Below are positions 8,871 to 19,143 of a DNA stretch of 64,000 bases, in pieces. Below the pieces are notes generated by a model that worked only from the letters and a program-made list of their open reading frames with translations, was not told the DNA's origin and made no database searches. A program made the position numbers and the translations under genes. This stretch comes from Hafnia psychrotolerans (GTDB lineage: Bacteria > Pseudomonadota > Gammaproteobacteria > Enterobacterales > Enterobacteriaceae): positions 234,748-298,747 of the forward strand of contig NZ_BMFZ01000001.1 of the NCBI RefSeq assembly GCF_014639435.1. The letters run 5' to 3'. Position 1 is the first letter of the stretch. Every line of letters starts with the position of its first letter.

Positions 8871-8988
8871 TTTTACACTCGACTGGGTAATCAGTGAAAT
8901 CAGATTTTCTATGCAGTATTTATAAAGGTAGTAACCATAGTTATTAAACTACTTAGGTGATTCGCTTTGGGGCGAATAGGGGGAAATA

Positions 8989-11025
8989 TTGAACATTCTT
9001 AGTTATTTACAAAAAATAGGCCGGGCCTTGATGGTCCCTGTCGCGACGCTGCCAGCCGCAGCCATTTTAATGGGTGTTGGCTATTGGATCGACCCGGTAG
9101 GTTGGGGGGGCGACAATGCTCTGGCAGCACTTTTCATCAAGTCCGGTTCCGCAATCATCGAAAACATGGCCGTATTGTTTGCGATCGGTGTTGCGTATGG
9201 GATGTCCAAAGATAAAGATGGCGCCGCCGCGCTGACGGGTTTTGTCGGTTTCCTGGTATTAACAACGCTGTGTTCACCTGCCGCGGTGTCAATGATTCAG
9301 AAAATTCCATTGGATCAAGTTCCGGCTGCTTTCGGTAAAATCAACAACCAGTTCATCGGTATCCTGGTGGGTATCATTTCTGCTGAACTGTATAACCGTT
9401 TCAGCCACGTCGAACTGCCGAAGGCGCTTTCCTTCTTCAGTGGTCGTCGTTTGGTCCCCATTCTCACATCATTCTTGATGATTGCTGTCGCATTTATTCT
9501 GATGTACGTATGGCCACTGATTTTCAACGGACTGGTGACCTTCGGTGAACACATCCAGCAACTCGGTTCTGCCGGTGCGGGTATCTACGCCTTCTTTAAC
9601 CGCCTGTTAATTCCGGTTGGTTTGCACCACGCGCTGAACTCCGTGTTCTGGTTTGACGTCGCTGGCATTAATGATATTCCTAACTTCCTTGGCGGTCAGG
9701 AATCTATCCAGTCAGGTAAAGCGGTTGTGGGTATCACAGGTCGCTATCAGGCGGGCTTCTTCCCGATCATGATGTTCGGTCTGCCGGGTGCTGCGCTGGC
9801 AATCTACCATTGTGCACGTCCAGAAAACCGCGCGAAAGTGGCGGGTATCATGATGGCGGCTGCGTTTGCCTCCTTCTTTACGGGTATCACTGAACCGTTG
9901 GAGTTCTCCTTCATGTTCGTGGCCCCGGTCCTGTACTTCATCCACGCCGTGCTGACAGGTCTTTCTGTGTACATCGCAGCAAGCATGCATTGGATCGCCG
10001 GTTTCGGCTTCAGCGCTGGGCTGGTGGATATGGTGCTCTCCTCGCGCAATCCGTTGGCGACCCATTGGTACATGCTGATCCCGCAAGGTCTGGTGTTCTT
10101 CGTTATCTACTACGTGGTGTTCCGTTTCACTATCAATAAATTCAATCTGCTGACTCCAGGTCGTGAACTGGCCGTTGCGGGCGACGAAACTGACGGTTAC
10201 AACGTTGATGTGGAATCAGCCGGTAATAAAGTTGACGAAACTGTGGCTTTGGCGCGTCGTTACATCAGCGCGATTGGTGGTTCAGAAAACCTGACCGGTA
10301 TCGATGCCTGCATCACCCGTTTACGTTTGAGCGTGAAAGATTCCGGACTGGTCAATGACGCTCTGGCTAAACGTCTGGGGGCTTCCGGTGTTATCCGTCT
10401 TAACAAACAGAGTGTTCAGGTGATTGTTGGTACACGTGCTGAAATCATCGCAGGGGCTATGCGCACTGCCATGACGGCTGGCCCGATTGCTGCCGCAAGC
10501 ACTGCGCCTGTCACGCCAGCGGCTGATATTAAGCCTCAGGCGGTGCCAAACACAGTGAAAGCCGTGGTTGAAACGCTGGTGTCTCCGGTAACCGGTGATG
10601 TTGTGGCGCTTGATCAGGTGCCTGATGAAGCCTTTGCCAGCAAAGCTGTCGGTGACGGCGTGGCGATTCGCCCAACCGGTAAAACCGTGGTATCGCCTGC
10701 TGCGGGTACTATCGTGAAAATCTTCAACACCAACCATGCGTTCTGCCTCGAAACTGATGCCGGTGCTGAAGTTGTGGTGCATATGGGGATTGATACCGTA
10801 GCGCTGGAAGGTAAAGGTTTCACCCGTCTGGTTGAGGAAGGGGCAACGGTGAAAGCCGGCCAGCCTGTGCTTGAGCTGGATCTGGATTTCCTGAACGCCA
10901 ACGCACGTTCGATGATAAGTCCTGTTGTTGTCAGCAATATTGATGACTATTCAGGTGTTGTATCACTGGCAAGCGGCTCTGTAGTGGCTGGTCAGACTAA
11001 ACTGTTCGAGATTCAAGGCAAATAA
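8989..11025 (+). CDS. nagE: PTS N-acetylglucosamine transporter, EIICBA
   Basis: Imports GlcNAc across the inner membrane while phosphorylating it at C6. The 678-residue fusion has an IIC membrane domain (about 1-385, with the motif GITEPLEF), a IIB domain (about 405-490, cysteine in IDACITRLR) and a IIA domain (about 525-678, histidine in VVHMGID). The start codon is TTG, chosen because MNILSYLQKIGRAL aligns with the E. coli start and GGGGGAAA lies just upstream. Slightly longer than E. coli NagE (648). Monocistronic, divergent from nagBACD. Confidence 0.95.
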   Translation: MNILSYLQKIGRALMVPVATLPAAAILMGVGYWIDPVGWGGDNALAALFIKSGSAIIENMAVLFAIGVAYGMSKDKDGAAALTGFVGFLVLTTLCSPAAVSMIQKIPLDQVPAAFGKINNQFIGILVGIISAELYNRFSHVELPKALSFFSGRRLVPILTSFLMIAVAFILMYVWPLIFNGLVTFGEHIQQLGSAGAGIYAFFNRLLIPVGLHHALNSVFWFDVAGINDIPNFLGGQESIQSGKAVVGITGRYQAGFFPIMMFGLPGAALAIYHCARPENRAKVAGIMMAAAFASFFTGITEPLEFSFMFVAPVLYFIHAVLTGLSVYIAASMHWIAGFGFSAGLVDMVLSSRNPLATHWYMLIPQGLVFFVIYYVVFRFTINKFNLLTPGRELAVAGDETDGYNVDVESAGNKVDETVALARRYISAIGGSENLTGIDACITRLRLSVKDSGLVNDALAKRLGASGVIRLNKQSVQVIVGTRAEIIAGAMRTAMTAGPIAAASTAPVTPAADIKPQAVPNTVKAVVETLVSPVTGDVVALDQVPDEAFASKAVGDGVAIRPTGKTVVSPAAGTIVKIFNTNHAFCLETDAGAEVVVHMGIDTVALEGKGFTRLVEEGATVKAGQPVLELDLDFLNANARSMISPVVVSNIDDYSGVVSLASGSVVAGQTKLFEIQGK

Positions 11026-11063
11026 GCAGGGCAAATCATTCACCTGTTTTCGCACTAGAACTG

Positions 11064-11097
11064 AACGGGAAGAGAGAGATCTCTTCCCGTTTTTTTG
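11064..11097 (+). terminator. Terminator of nagE
   Basis: AACGGGAAGAGA pairs with TCTTCCCGTT around a short loop and is followed by seven T residues. Strong intrinsic terminator. Confidence 0.93.
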
Positions 11098-11209
11098 TCT
11101 CAAAACCGCTTAACCCCTATTTTCTGTAACTAACGGTTGTTTCCCGACGTGGCTTGTTGGAACATAAGCGGTTATCCGTAGAGTCCATGTCGCGTAGAGG
11201 AATTGCATA

Positions 11210-12880
11210 ATGAGTGAGGCTGAAGCCCGCCCAACAAATTTCATCCGTCAGATTATCGATGAAGATCTGGCGTCCGGGAAACACAACAAGGTTCATACCC
11301 GTTTCCCGCCTGAGCCTAATGGCTATTTGCATATCGGTCATGCTAAGTCCATCTGCCTGAACTTTGGTATCGCGCAAGACTATCAGGGGCAATGCAACCT
11401 GCGTTTTGACGATACCAACCCAGCCAAAGAAGACATCGAATTCGTCGAGTCCATTAAGCATGATGTGCAATGGCTGGGGTTCCAGTGGAGTGGAGAGATT
11501 CAATACTCTTCCAACTACTTTGATCAGTTACATGACTATGCGCTGGAGCTGATTAATAAAGGTCTGGCTTACGTTGATGAACTGTCGCCTGAGCAGATCC
11601 GTGAGTATCGCGGAACATTGACTGCACCAGGCAAGAACAGTCCGTATCGCGATCGCACTGTTGAAGAAAATATCGCGCTGTTTGCTAAAATGCGTAACGG
11701 CGAGTTTGCCGAAGGCGCCGCATGTTTGCGCGCTAAAATCGATATGGCTTCGCCATTCTTCGTCATGCGTGACCCCGTGATCTATCGCATTAAATTTGCA
11801 CATCATCACCAGACGGCCGATAAATGGTGCATCTACCCGATGTACGATTTCACCCACTGCATATCCGATGCGCTGGAAGGAATCACCCATTCGCTCTGTA
11901 CGCTGGAGTTTCAGGATAACCGCCGTTTGTATGACTGGGTGCTGGATAACATCACTATCCCTTGTCATCCGCGTCAGTACGAGTTTTCTCGTCTGAATCT
12001 CGAATACGCCATCATGTCTAAGCGTAAGCTGCAGCAACTGGTGTCTGAGAACATCGTAGAAGGGTGGGATGACCCACGTATGCCAACGGTCTCAGGTTTG
12101 CGCCGCCGTGGCTACAGTGCGGCGTCTATCCGCGAATTCTGCCGTCGTATCGGTGTGACTAAGCAGGACAACAATGTCGAGATGATGGCACTGGAATCGT
12201 GTATCCGTGATGACCTGAATGAAAATGCTCCGCGTGCGATGGCAGTGATCAACCCGCTGAAAGTGGTCATTGAGAACTTCGCCGGCGACGCAGTGCAAAT
12301 GGTCAAAATGCCGAATCATCCTGGCAAGCCAGAAATGGGCACTCGTGACGTGCCGTTCACCCGTGAGATTTACATCGATCAGGCTGACTTCCGCGAAGAA
12401 GCCAACAAGCAGTACAAGCGTCTGGTGCTGGGTAAAGAAGTCCGTTTGCGCAATGCGTTTGTTATCAAAGCTGAACGTATTGATAAAGATGCCGAAGGTA
12501 ACATTACTACCATTTTCTGTAGCTATGATATTGATACGTTAAGCAAAGATCCTGCCGATGGCCGCAAGGTGAAAGGTGTGATTCACTGGGTTTCCGCGAC
12601 AGAAGGAAAACCAGCAGAGTTCCGCCTGTATGACCGCCTGTTTAACGTGGCCAACCCGGCACAGGCTGAAGACTTCCTGACCACAATTAATCCGGAGTCT
12701 TTGGTTATTGCTCAGGGCTTTGTCGAGCCCGGTCTTGCCGGCGTGCAGCCTGAAGTGAGTTTCCAGTTCGAACGTGAAGGCTATTTCTGTGCTGACAACC
12801 GCTATTCCAGTGCCGATCACTTGGTGTTTAACCGCACCGTGGGTCTGCGTGATACCTGGGAAAGCAAACCGGCCGTTTGA
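11210..12880 (+). CDS. glnS: Glutaminyl-tRNA synthetase
   Basis: Charges tRNA-Gln with glutamine; essential. The 556-residue class I synthetase shows the HIGH-type motif YLHIGHAK near residue 40 and the KMSKS-type motif MSKRKL near 270. E. coli GlnS is 554 residues. The anticodon-binding beta-barrels fill the C-terminal 200 residues. Monocistronic, with its own terminator. Its tRNA-Gln substrates are encoded 9 kb away. Confidence 0.97.
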   Translation: MSEAEARPTNFIRQIIDEDLASGKHNKVHTRFPPEPNGYLHIGHAKSICLNFGIAQDYQGQCNLRFDDTNPAKEDIEFVESIKHDVQWLGFQWSGEIQYSSNYFDQLHDYALELINKGLAYVDELSPEQIREYRGTLTAPGKNSPYRDRTVEENIALFAKMRNGEFAEGAACLRAKIDMASPFFVMRDPVIYRIKFAHHHQTADKWCIYPMYDFTHCISDALEGITHSLCTLEFQDNRRLYDWVLDNITIPCHPRQYEFSRLNLEYAIMSKRKLQQLVSENIVEGWDDPRMPTVSGLRRRGYSAASIREFCRRIGVTKQDNNVEMMALESCIRDDLNENAPRAMAVINPLKVVIENFAGDAVQMVKMPNHPGKPEMGTRDVPFTREIYIDQADFREEANKQYKRLVLGKEVRLRNAFVIKAERIDKDAEGNITTIFCSYDIDTLSKDPADGRKVKGVIHWVSATEGKPAEFRLYDRLFNVANPAQAEDFLTTINPESLVIAQGFVEPGLAGVQPEVSFQFEREGYFCADNRYSSADHLVFNRTVGLRDTWESKPAV

Positions 12881-12913
12881 TCGTTTCCTACTGATCTCGC
12901 ACGATAATAAAAA

Positions 12914-12937
12914 GCGCAGCTTCGGCTGCGTTTTTTT
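12914..12937 (+). terminator. Terminator of glnS
   Basis: CGCAGC-TTCG-GCTGCG with a UUCG tetraloop followed by seven T residues. Confidence 0.93.
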
Positions 12938-13213
12938 ACATCAACATTCTGCCTTGTATCAAACTCGCCGCCAGTAAGATACGAATTATCTTAAATTATT
13001 TGATTAAAAAAAAAGAGTGCAGTTATATTTCTCATCACGAATTAACGCCATCCTTAGACTCCTCGAAAACAAACGCTTGAATCCGAATGTATTCTGACTA
13101 GGGACTGGGTAATCGTACTTATTAAAGCTTACCTCTTTGATTTATAATTTTTATTTATTGATTTTATTCATGATTATCCCGCCTTATTAATGCGCAACAC
13201 AAATACACATTTA

Positions 13214-13229
13214 TGTGCACTTTGTCATA
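13214..13229. promoter_or_regulatory. Possible CRP site upstream of chiP
   Basis: TGTGCACTTTGTCATA matches TGTGA-N6-TCACA at eight of ten core positions. Its position upstream of a NagC-like operator mirrors the nag control region. Confidence 0.45.
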
Positions 13230-13258
13230 CTTCTGGGAATTGTCTTTAATTATTGATT

Positions 13259-13282
13259 GATAATTCGCGTCACGAAAAATAC
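13259..13282. promoter_or_regulatory. NagC operator upstream of chiP
   Basis: TAATTCGCGTCACGAAAAAT contains inverted TTCGC/CGAA halves in AT-rich flanks, closely resembling the nagE operator. NagC control of chitoporin is established in E. coli. Confidence 0.6.
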
Positions 13283-13374
13283 TCTTAACCCTGTTCTTTG
13301 TGCTGATTTAGCTGATTGGCACCCGGTCAATGACCCTTTGGGTTTGCGTTAACTTTCAATAAAAAAGGATTTTT

Positions 13375-14856
13375 ATGTCTAAACACCCTAACCAAGGCAG
13401 GACTGCGGCTGGTCTGAACTCGCCAGCCAGAATAAAACCGGTTGCCTTCGCACTTGCCAGTATATCGTTGGCCGGCGGAATGATGGCCACACCTGACGCG
13501 CATGCCGCAGGTTTTATTGATGACTCAACACTGACGGGTGGAGTGTATTACTGGCAGCGTGAACGTGACCGTAAAGATCTGAATAAAACCCAAGAAGAAA
13601 CCCGTCCTGACGGTAGCAACGTGACGGTGAACAACCCGGCTTACAATAAATATGCCACCAACCTTTCACACTCTACTGCCAACCTGAGTCTGGACTTCTC
13701 ATCGGGCTATGCTTGGAACGTATTGGGCCTCGACGTTGCTGCGTTTACCGCTATCGAAATGGCTGAAGCCAGTGACAGTGGCCATCCGAATGAAATTGCC
13801 TTCTCCTCTAGCAACCACGCCTATAACGAGAGCTATTCCGGCGATAAAAGTGGAGTCAGCCTGTATAAAGCAGCGGCTAAATTCAAGTATGGCGGCTTCT
13901 GGGGCCACGCAGGTTATATCCAGCCAGCCGGGCAAACGCTGATTGCGCCACACTGGAGCTTGATGCCGGGCACTTATCGGGGTGTTGAAGCTGGTTACAA
14001 ACATGATTTCGGCGAGCCAGGTGAGTTGAGTTTTTCCTATATGTGGGCGGACAAGTACAAATCACCGTGGCATCTGGAGATGGATGATTTCCGCCAAAAC
14101 GACCGAAAAACTGGCGTCTCTTACATTCACTCCCTCGGTGCAAAATATGACTTCAAAAATGATTTCGTGCTGGAAGGGGCTTACGGCCAGGCCGAAAACT
14201 ATATCGATCAGTACTTTGCAAAAGCCTCTTACAAAATGGAGCTGGCGGGAAATCCGCTGACTACCAGCTATCAGTTTTATGGTGCTCAGGACCGTATTAA
14301 CGACAAAAACGATCCCAACAGTATTTATGACGGACTCGCTTGGTTACAGGCTCTGACCTTCGGTTATACCACTGGCCAGTTTAACTGGCGTCTTGAAGGC
14401 ACGATGGTCAAAGCAGAAGGCAACCAGGGTTTCTTCCTGCAACGTATGACGCCAACCTATGCCTCCTCAAACGGACGCCTGGATGTGTGGTGGGATAACC
14501 GCTCAGATTTCAACGCTAATGGCGAAAAATCCGTGTATGCCGGAGTGCTTTACGATCTCGCTAAATGGAATCTTCCCGGCTTGGCGGTTGGCGGTTCCTA
14601 TGTCTATGCGTGGGATGCCAAACCCAGTACCAATGCTGCGTACGATCAGAGCCAGCGCCTGAAAGAGAGCGCCTGGAGCCTTGACGCCCTTTACACCATT
14701 CAGGAAGGCCGTGCCAAAGGCACGCTGTTCAAACTGCACTACACCCAGTACGACAATCACTCTGACAACCCAAGCTGGGGAGGGGGTTACGGCAACATCT
14801 TCCAGGATGAGAAAGACGTGAAGTTTATCGTCATCGCGCCGTTCACTATCTTCTGA
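13375..14856 (+). CDS. chiP: Chitoporin, outer-membrane chitooligosaccharide channel
   Basis: An OprD-type porin that admits chitin oligosaccharides through the outer membrane. The 493-residue precursor has an unusually long N region before a signal peptide ending at a DAHA-A site (about residue 44). The mature part begins [11 protein letters not shown], as in E. coli ChiP (468 aa), and ends in phenylalanine (APFTIF), the outer-membrane insertion signal. It carries a small insertion near residues 70-85 relative to E. coli. It is followed 181 bases later by a chitobiase, which would cut the imported sugars. Confidence 0.93.
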   Translation: MSKHPNQGRTAAGLNSPARIKPVAFALASISLAGGMMATPDAHAAGFIDDSTLTGGVYYWQRERDRKDLNKTQEETRPDGSNVTVNNPAYNKYATNLSHSTANLSLDFSSGYAWNVLGLDVAAFTAIEMAEASDSGHPNEIAFSSSNHAYNESYSGDKSGVSLYKAAAKFKYGGFWGHAGYIQPAGQTLIAPHWSLMPGTYRGVEAGYKHDFGEPGELSFSYMWADKYKSPWHLEMDDFRQNDRKTGVSYIHSLGAKYDFKNDFVLEGAYGQAENYIDQYFAKASYKMELAGNPLTTSYQFYGAQDRINDKNDPNSIYDGLAWLQALTFGYTTGQFNWRLEGTMVKAEGNQGFFLQRMTPTYASSNGRLDVWWDNRSDFNANGEKSVYAGVLYDLAKWNLPGLAVGGSYVYAWDAKPSTNAAYDQSQRLKESAWSLDALYTIQEGRAKGTLFKLHYTQYDNHSDNPSWGGGYGNIFQDEKDVKFIVIAPFTIF

Positions 14857-15037
14857 GGTTTGCTGCCATGTTGAAGAACCGATGAAAATGAGATCCATTC
14901 GAAATGGCCTACTTTTGTCTGCAGTCTATGCGTAAAAGTGATGACGGGTAGGCCTATGCCGAAGATTACAGCAAAATTTGATAAGAAATCAGAACCAACA
15001 ATGCACCTGACACAATAAATTAAGGATGTGACTGCAG
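14857..15037 (+). other. chiP-chitobiase spacer with possible chiQ remnant
   Basis: Other Enterobacterales encode the small lipoprotein ChiQ after chiP. Here no intact ORF is present. A short frame at 14882-14935 starts with methionine and reads like a truncated export signal (MKMRSIRNGLLLSAVYA, then stop); a second 20-codon frame begins at 14957. Both could be chance. The 3' end supplies the ribosome-binding site AAGGATGTG for the next gene. Confidence 0.35.
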
Positions 15038-17719
15038 ATGAAAAAATTCAGATTGAAAGCGCTGGTCGCTGCAACCCTGATGGGAGGAATGCTTGGCGGG
15101 GCTGGCAGTGCGATGGCCGACCAGCAGCTGGTTGATCAACTCAGCCAATTAAAAGTGAACTATGCCCTGCAGGATAATCAGGCTGGAGAACATGGTACCC
15201 ACTGCAGTGTACTCGGCGCTGACTGGGCAGCTTGTAACACCGCAACGATTGCGCTGACAAACGCCGGTGAAGAGATAAAAGGTAAAGACTGGGCGATCTA
15301 CTTCCATAACATTCGCCGTATTTTAGACGTGGATAACGATCAGTTCACCATTACACACATCACCGGCGATCTGCACAAACTCGAGCCGACAGATAAATTC
15401 ACCGGTTTTGCCGCTAATCAGACCGTCAGCATTCCGATCGTTGGAGAATACTGGCAGTTGTTCGAAAGTGACCTGATCCCGCGTTGGTATGCGACATCCG
15501 GAGACGCCCAACCAAAAGTGTTGGTGAACACTGACACCGAAGATTTACATCAGTTTGTCACGCCGTTTAAAGGCGACCAGTGGAAACGCACCTCCACGGA
15601 TAACAACGTGCTAATGACACCGGCCAGTCGTTTTGTGAAAAATGAAATGCTGGCAGTATTACCGGCTGCCGCGCTGCGTGGGCAAATTGTACCGACGCCA
15701 CTGGAGGTGAAGGTCCATGCCGGCGATGTTGATTTAACCCAAGGTGTGGCACTGGATCTCAGCGCGTTGGAGAAAATGGCGGCGCAGGCGGTTTCCCAAC
15801 GCTTTACCTTGTTGGGGATTGCCGCAAACGCAGGTGGTTATCCGATAACCACTCGTATTGAGAAATCTAGATTTACGGGGAAACTGGCGGTGTCCGGGGC
15901 GTACATCCTGAGTATTGGCAAGAAAGGGGCGGAAGTGACGGGTTACGATCAAACTGGCGTGTTCTACGGTTTGCAATCGATCCTGAGCTTAGTGCCGTCC
16001 GACGGCAGCAAGAAAATTGCCCAGTTGAACGCCAAAGATGCCCCGCGTTTCGATTACCGTGCGATCTTCCTCGACGTAGGACGCAACTTCCACACCAAAG
16101 CTGTGGTGCTGCGCCTGCTGGATCAAATGTCGGCTTACAAGCTTAATACTTTCCACTTCCATCTCAGTGATGATGAAGGCTGGCGTATTGAGATCCCCGG
16201 TCTACCGGAACTGACGGAAATCGGCGGCAAGCGCTGCCACGACCTGACCGAAACGACATGTCTGTTGCCTCAATTGGGTTCAGGGCCTGACTCCACCAAT
16301 AACGGCAGCGGTTTCTTCTCGCGTCAGGACTATATCGACATCGTAAAATACGCTAAGGCACGTCAGATAAACGTCATTCCAGAAATCGATATGCCAGCGC
16401 ACGCCCGCGCCGCGGTGATCTCCATGGAAGTGCGCTACAAAAAACTGATGCAGCAAGGCAAAGAGAAAGAGGCTAATGAGTTCCGCCTGCTGGACCCAAC
16501 AGATACCTCTAACACGACAGGTGTACAGTTCTACGACCGTCACGGTTATCTGAATCCGTGCATGGACTCGTCAAAACGCTTTGCGGATAAAGTGATTGGC
16601 GAAATTGCACAGATGCATAAAGAGGCTGGACAGCCATTGACGACCTGGCACTTCGGCGGTGATGAAGCGAAAAATATCTTCCTCGGGCCGGGCTATCAAG
16701 ATAAAAACGGCAACGTTGAACCGGGCAAAGGTCTGATTGACCTTAGCAAGGAGGACAAGCCGTGGGCGCAGTCGCAGGCTTGTCAGGCGATGGTCAAACA
16801 GGGCAAAGTTCAGGACGTTGAGCATTTGACCAGCTACTTCGCCGTTGAAGTTAGCAAAATAGTCAACGCTCACGGCATTGAGAAAATGCAGGCATGGCAG
16901 GATGGATTGAAAGATGCCAAAGATGCCTCATCTTTTGCTACCAAACGAACCGGTGTCAACTTCTGGGACACGCTCTACTGGGGCGGTTTTGACAGTGTGA
17001 ATGACTGGGCCAACAAAGGTTACGACGTCATCATCTCCAACCCGGATTACGTCTATTTCGACTTCCCGTATGAAGTTAATCCGCAAGAAAAGGGCTTCTA
17101 CTGGGGCACGCGTTTCAGCGATGAAGCCAAAGTATTCAGCTTTGCACCTGACAACCTACCGCAGAACGCTGAAACTTCGGTTGACCGCGACGGTAACGCC
17201 TTCGAAGCCAAAAGTGATAAACCGTGGCCTGGTGCCTTTGGGATTTCAGCTCAGTTGTGGAGCGAAGTGGTACGTACTGATGAACGTATGGAATACATGA
17301 TTTATCCGCGCCTATTGCCACTGGCTGAACGGGCATGGCACCGTGCCGACTGGGAAATGGAGTATAAAGCCGGGCGTGAATTTGCTGGCGGCAAAACACA
17401 CAACGTTGATACGCAGGCGTTACATAAAGAATGGATGCTGTTCGCTAATCTGATAGGGCAGCGTGAATTACCGAAAATGGATGCGGCAGGCGTGGCTTAC
17501 CGAATACCTGTTCCCGGGGCCCGTGTTGTGGATGGCAAACTGGAAGCGAACGTTTCGCTGCCGGGCCTGGCTATCGAGTATTCACTGGATGGCGGTGAAC
17601 AGTGGTTGCGTTATGATGACGCGCAAAAACCGCAGGTCAGCGGCAAGGTTTGGGTCCGAGCCGCGTCAGCAGAGGGTAAGCGCTTCAGCCGTGCCGAGCA
17701 GGTTGATGGTAAGCCCTAA
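15038..17719 (+). CDS. chb: Periplasmic chitobiase / beta-N-acetylhexosaminidase (GH20)
   Basis: Splits chitobiose and longer chitooligosaccharides to GlcNAc. The 893-residue precursor has a signal peptide ending AMA-D (about 27), an N-terminal carbohydrate-binding CHB_HEX domain (about 30-190), a GH20b domain (about 200-330), the TIM-barrel catalytic domain (about 335-770, [11 protein letters not shown] and catalytic Asp542-Glu543 in [10 protein letters not shown]) and a C-terminal domain from about 800. Size and order match Serratia marcescens chitobiase (885). Probably cotranscribed with chiP; the GlcNAc product feeds NagE and NagAB. Confidence 0.93.
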   Translation: MKKFRLKALVAATLMGGMLGGAGSAMADQQLVDQLSQLKVNYALQDNQAGEHGTHCSVLGADWAACNTATIALTNAGEEIKGKDWAIYFHNIRRILDVDNDQFTITHITGDLHKLEPTDKFTGFAANQTVSIPIVGEYWQLFESDLIPRWYATSGDAQPKVLVNTDTEDLHQFVTPFKGDQWKRTSTDNNVLMTPASRFVKNEMLAVLPAAALRGQIVPTPLEVKVHAGDVDLTQGVALDLSALEKMAAQAVSQRFTLLGIAANAGGYPITTRIEKSRFTGKLAVSGAYILSIGKKGAEVTGYDQTGVFYGLQSILSLVPSDGSKKIAQLNAKDAPRFDYRAIFLDVGRNFHTKAVVLRLLDQMSAYKLNTFHFHLSDDEGWRIEIPGLPELTEIGGKRCHDLTETTCLLPQLGSGPDSTNNGSGFFSRQDYIDIVKYAKARQINVIPEIDMPAHARAAVISMEVRYKKLMQQGKEKEANEFRLLDPTDTSNTTGVQFYDRHGYLNPCMDSSKRFADKVIGEIAQMHKEAGQPLTTWHFGGDEAKNIFLGPGYQDKNGNVEPGKGLIDLSKEDKPWAQSQACQAMVKQGKVQDVEHLTSYFAVEVSKIVNAHGIEKMQAWQDGLKDAKDASSFATKRTGVNFWDTLYWGGFDSVNDWANKGYDVIISNPDYVYFDFPYEVNPQEKGFYWGTRFSDEAKVFSFAPDNLPQNAETSVDRDGNAFEAKSDKPWPGAFGISAQLWSEVVRTDERMEYMIYPRLLPLAERAWHRADWEMEYKAGREFAGGKTHNVDTQALHKEWMLFANLIGQRELPKMDAAGVAYRIPVPGARVVDGKLEANVSLPGLAIEYSLDGGEQWLRYDDAQKPQVSGKVWVRAASAEGKRFSRAEQVDGKP

Positions 17720-17740
17720 TTCTCTTTTAAGACAATCTAG

Positions 17741-17762
17741 CCCCGGCTCGCCGGGGTTTTTT
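17741..17762 (+). terminator. Terminator of the chitobiase transcript
   Basis: CCCCGG-CTCG-CCGGGG followed by TTTTTT, 22 bases after the stop codon. Confidence 0.93.
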
Positions 17763-17800
17763 ATCTCTGCCGAAGAGAATGGGTGTGAAAATTACAGGCA

Positions 17801-17824
17801 TAAAAAAACCGCTTTTCAGCGGTT
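17801..17824 (-). terminator. Terminator of fur
   Basis: On the minus strand AACCGCT-GAAA-AGCGGTT is followed by a T-run. It lies 47 bases beyond fur and converges with the chitobiase terminator. Confidence 0.9.
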
Positions 17825-17870
17825 AATTGTCATTCTTCATAGCAGAATGCATCACGTCAAAACCTGAGTT

Positions 17871-18326
17871 TTACAGAGCGGGTTTATCGTTATGCAAATT
17901 GTCATCTTCACGGCAATCACCGAGTTCACAGTGGCCGTAAAGATAAAGGCTGTGGTTAGTCAGTTTGATGCCATGTCTCTTGGCAATTTCACGCTGACGA
18001 CCTTCAATATATTCATCACGGAATTCAATCACACGGCCGCAATCCAGGCAAATCAGGTGATCATGGTGATGCTGCTGGGTCAGTTCGAAAACAGATTTAC
18101 CGCCTTCGAAATTGTGACGGGTAACGATGCCCGCGTCATCAAATTGGTTCAGTACGCGGTACACTGTCGCCAGACCAATTTCTTCGCCCATATCTATCAG
18201 TTTCTTGTACAAATCTTCCGCACTGACGTGATGACCTTCCGGCGCTTGCAGCACTTCCAGGATCTTGAGTCGCGGAAGCGTGACTTTTAAGCCAGCTTTT
18301 TTCAGTGCGGTATTATTGTCAGTCAT
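17871..18326 (-). CDS. fur: Ferric uptake regulator Fur
   Basis: Iron-responsive dimeric repressor. The 151-residue protein has an N-terminal winged helix (about 10-80) and a C-terminal dimer domain with the histidine-rich metal region HHHDHLICLDCGRVIEF, whose CxxC pair is the structural zinc site, plus a second cysteine pair in HCELGDC near the end. E. coli Fur is 148 residues. The start codon overlaps the stop of a leader ORF (uof), so translation is probably coupled to it. Confidence 0.97.
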   Translation of the reverse strand: MTDNNTALKKAGLKVTLPRLKILEVLQAPEGHHVSAEDLYKKLIDMGEEIGLATVYRVLNQFDDAGIVTRHNFEGGKSVFELTQQHHHDHLICLDCGRVIEFRDEYIEGRQREIAKRHGIKLTNHSLYLYGHCELGDCREDDNLHNDKPAL

Positions 18327-18411
18327 GCGGATTCAGTCCTGTTACTATGCGAGTCACGTTGAGGCATGAAGCCTGTGGTTCAAGATAAAACGATTTCCTG
18401 TTAACAAACAT
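18319..18411 (-). CDS. uof: Fur leader peptide Uof
   Basis: A 30-codon ORF directly upstream of fur and overlapping its start (CAT GAC TGA, where ATG of fur lies inside). It begins MFVNRKSFYL and ends VTGLNPHD. In E. coli, uof (about 28 codons) is coupled to fur, and RyhB acts on uof to lower Fur synthesis. The overlap geometry and the GLNPHD ending fit that role. The initiation region is not strongly Shine-Dalgarno-like, so the exact start is less certain. Confidence 0.65.
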   Translation of the reverse strand: MFVNRKSFYLEPQASCLNVTRIVTGLNPHD

Positions 18412-18615
18412 CACATCTTTTAACGTTGCAGTGAAGAGGTCGCAACGGATTGATCATGAGTAAAAACAGCGGATTTCAGTGTACCTTGATCCCGTCGAAA
18501 GTTACAATTTTGTAGCGATTAAATTATTAATTTCAGTAATAGACTAACCCTTTCAATCCATTATCAACGACGCAAGGCCAATAACCTAACGCCTAAATAA
18601 ATTGAGTTAGACAAC

Positions 18616-19143
18616 TCAACCTACGATCTCTGCCAGGCTCAATTCTTGTGAAATCTGCTTAACCCATCCATCAACGCGTTCATTGGTCAGCTCTGGTTGA
18701 CGATCTTCGTCAATCGCCAGACCAATGAAGTGTTTGTCATCAGCGGTACCTTTAGAGGCTTCGAAGTGGTAACCCTCAGTTGGCCAGTGACCAACAATCA
18801 CCGCGCCACGCGGCTCGATGATGTCACGCACGGTGCCCATTGCATCACAAAAATACTCGGCATAATCTTCCTGGTCGCCACAACCAAATAGCGCGACCAG
18901 CTTACCTTCGAAATCTATCTCTTCTAGCGTTGGGAAAAAGTCGTCCCAGTCACACTGCGCTTCACCGTAATACCAGGTAGGAATACCGATCAGCAAAATA
19001 TCGAATTTTTCCAGATCTTCTTTGCTACTTTTCGCAATGTCGTGGACTTCGGCAATATCTTTACCCAGCTGTTTTTGGATCATTTTTGCGATGTTTTCGG
19101 TGTTACCAGTATCGGATCCAAAGAAGATTCCTACTACGGCCAT
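18616..19143 (-). CDS. fldA: Flavodoxin 1
   Basis: Small FMN electron carrier, essential in E. coli, donating to biotin synthase, MetH reactivation and IspG/IspH. The 175-residue protein has the phosphate loop GSDTGNTEN (9-17) and the FMN-stacking regions PTWYYGE and FGCGDQEDYAEY. It lies upstream of fur on the same strand with a 204-bp gap to uof. In E. coli ybfE is the next gene upstream; here a chemoreceptor gene intervenes. Confidence 0.96.
   Translation of the reverse strand: MAVVGIFFGSDTGNTENIAKMIQKQLGKDIAEVHDIAKSSKEDLEKFDILLIGIPTWYYGEAQCDWDDFFPTLEEIDFEGKLVALFGCGDQEDYAEYFCDAMGTVRDIIEPRGAVIVGHWPTEGYHFEASKGTADDKHFIGLAIDEDRQPELTNERVDGWVKQISQELSLAEIVG

Larger units (their letters stand above)
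8629..8988. promoter_or_regulatory. Divergent nagB/nagE control region
   Basis: This 360-bp gap separates nagB (minus) from nagE (plus). It contains two NagC-like operators flanking a well-conserved CRP site, the same logic as in E. coli, where NagC dimers at nagB and nagE loop the DNA and CRP activates both genes. It also holds GACTGGGTAATC (8881-8892), shared with the chiP leader. Confidence 0.8.
12938..13374 (+). promoter_or_regulatory. Long chiP upstream region
   Basis: No gene is seen in this 437-bp AT-rich region. It holds a CRP-like site, a NagC-like operator, the 12-mer GACTGGGTAATC shared with the nagE leader, and a ribosome-binding sequence AAAAAAGGAT just before chiP. In E. coli chiP translation is blocked by the small RNA ChiX pairing near this site; whether the same holds here cannot be read directly. 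Confidence 0.6.
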
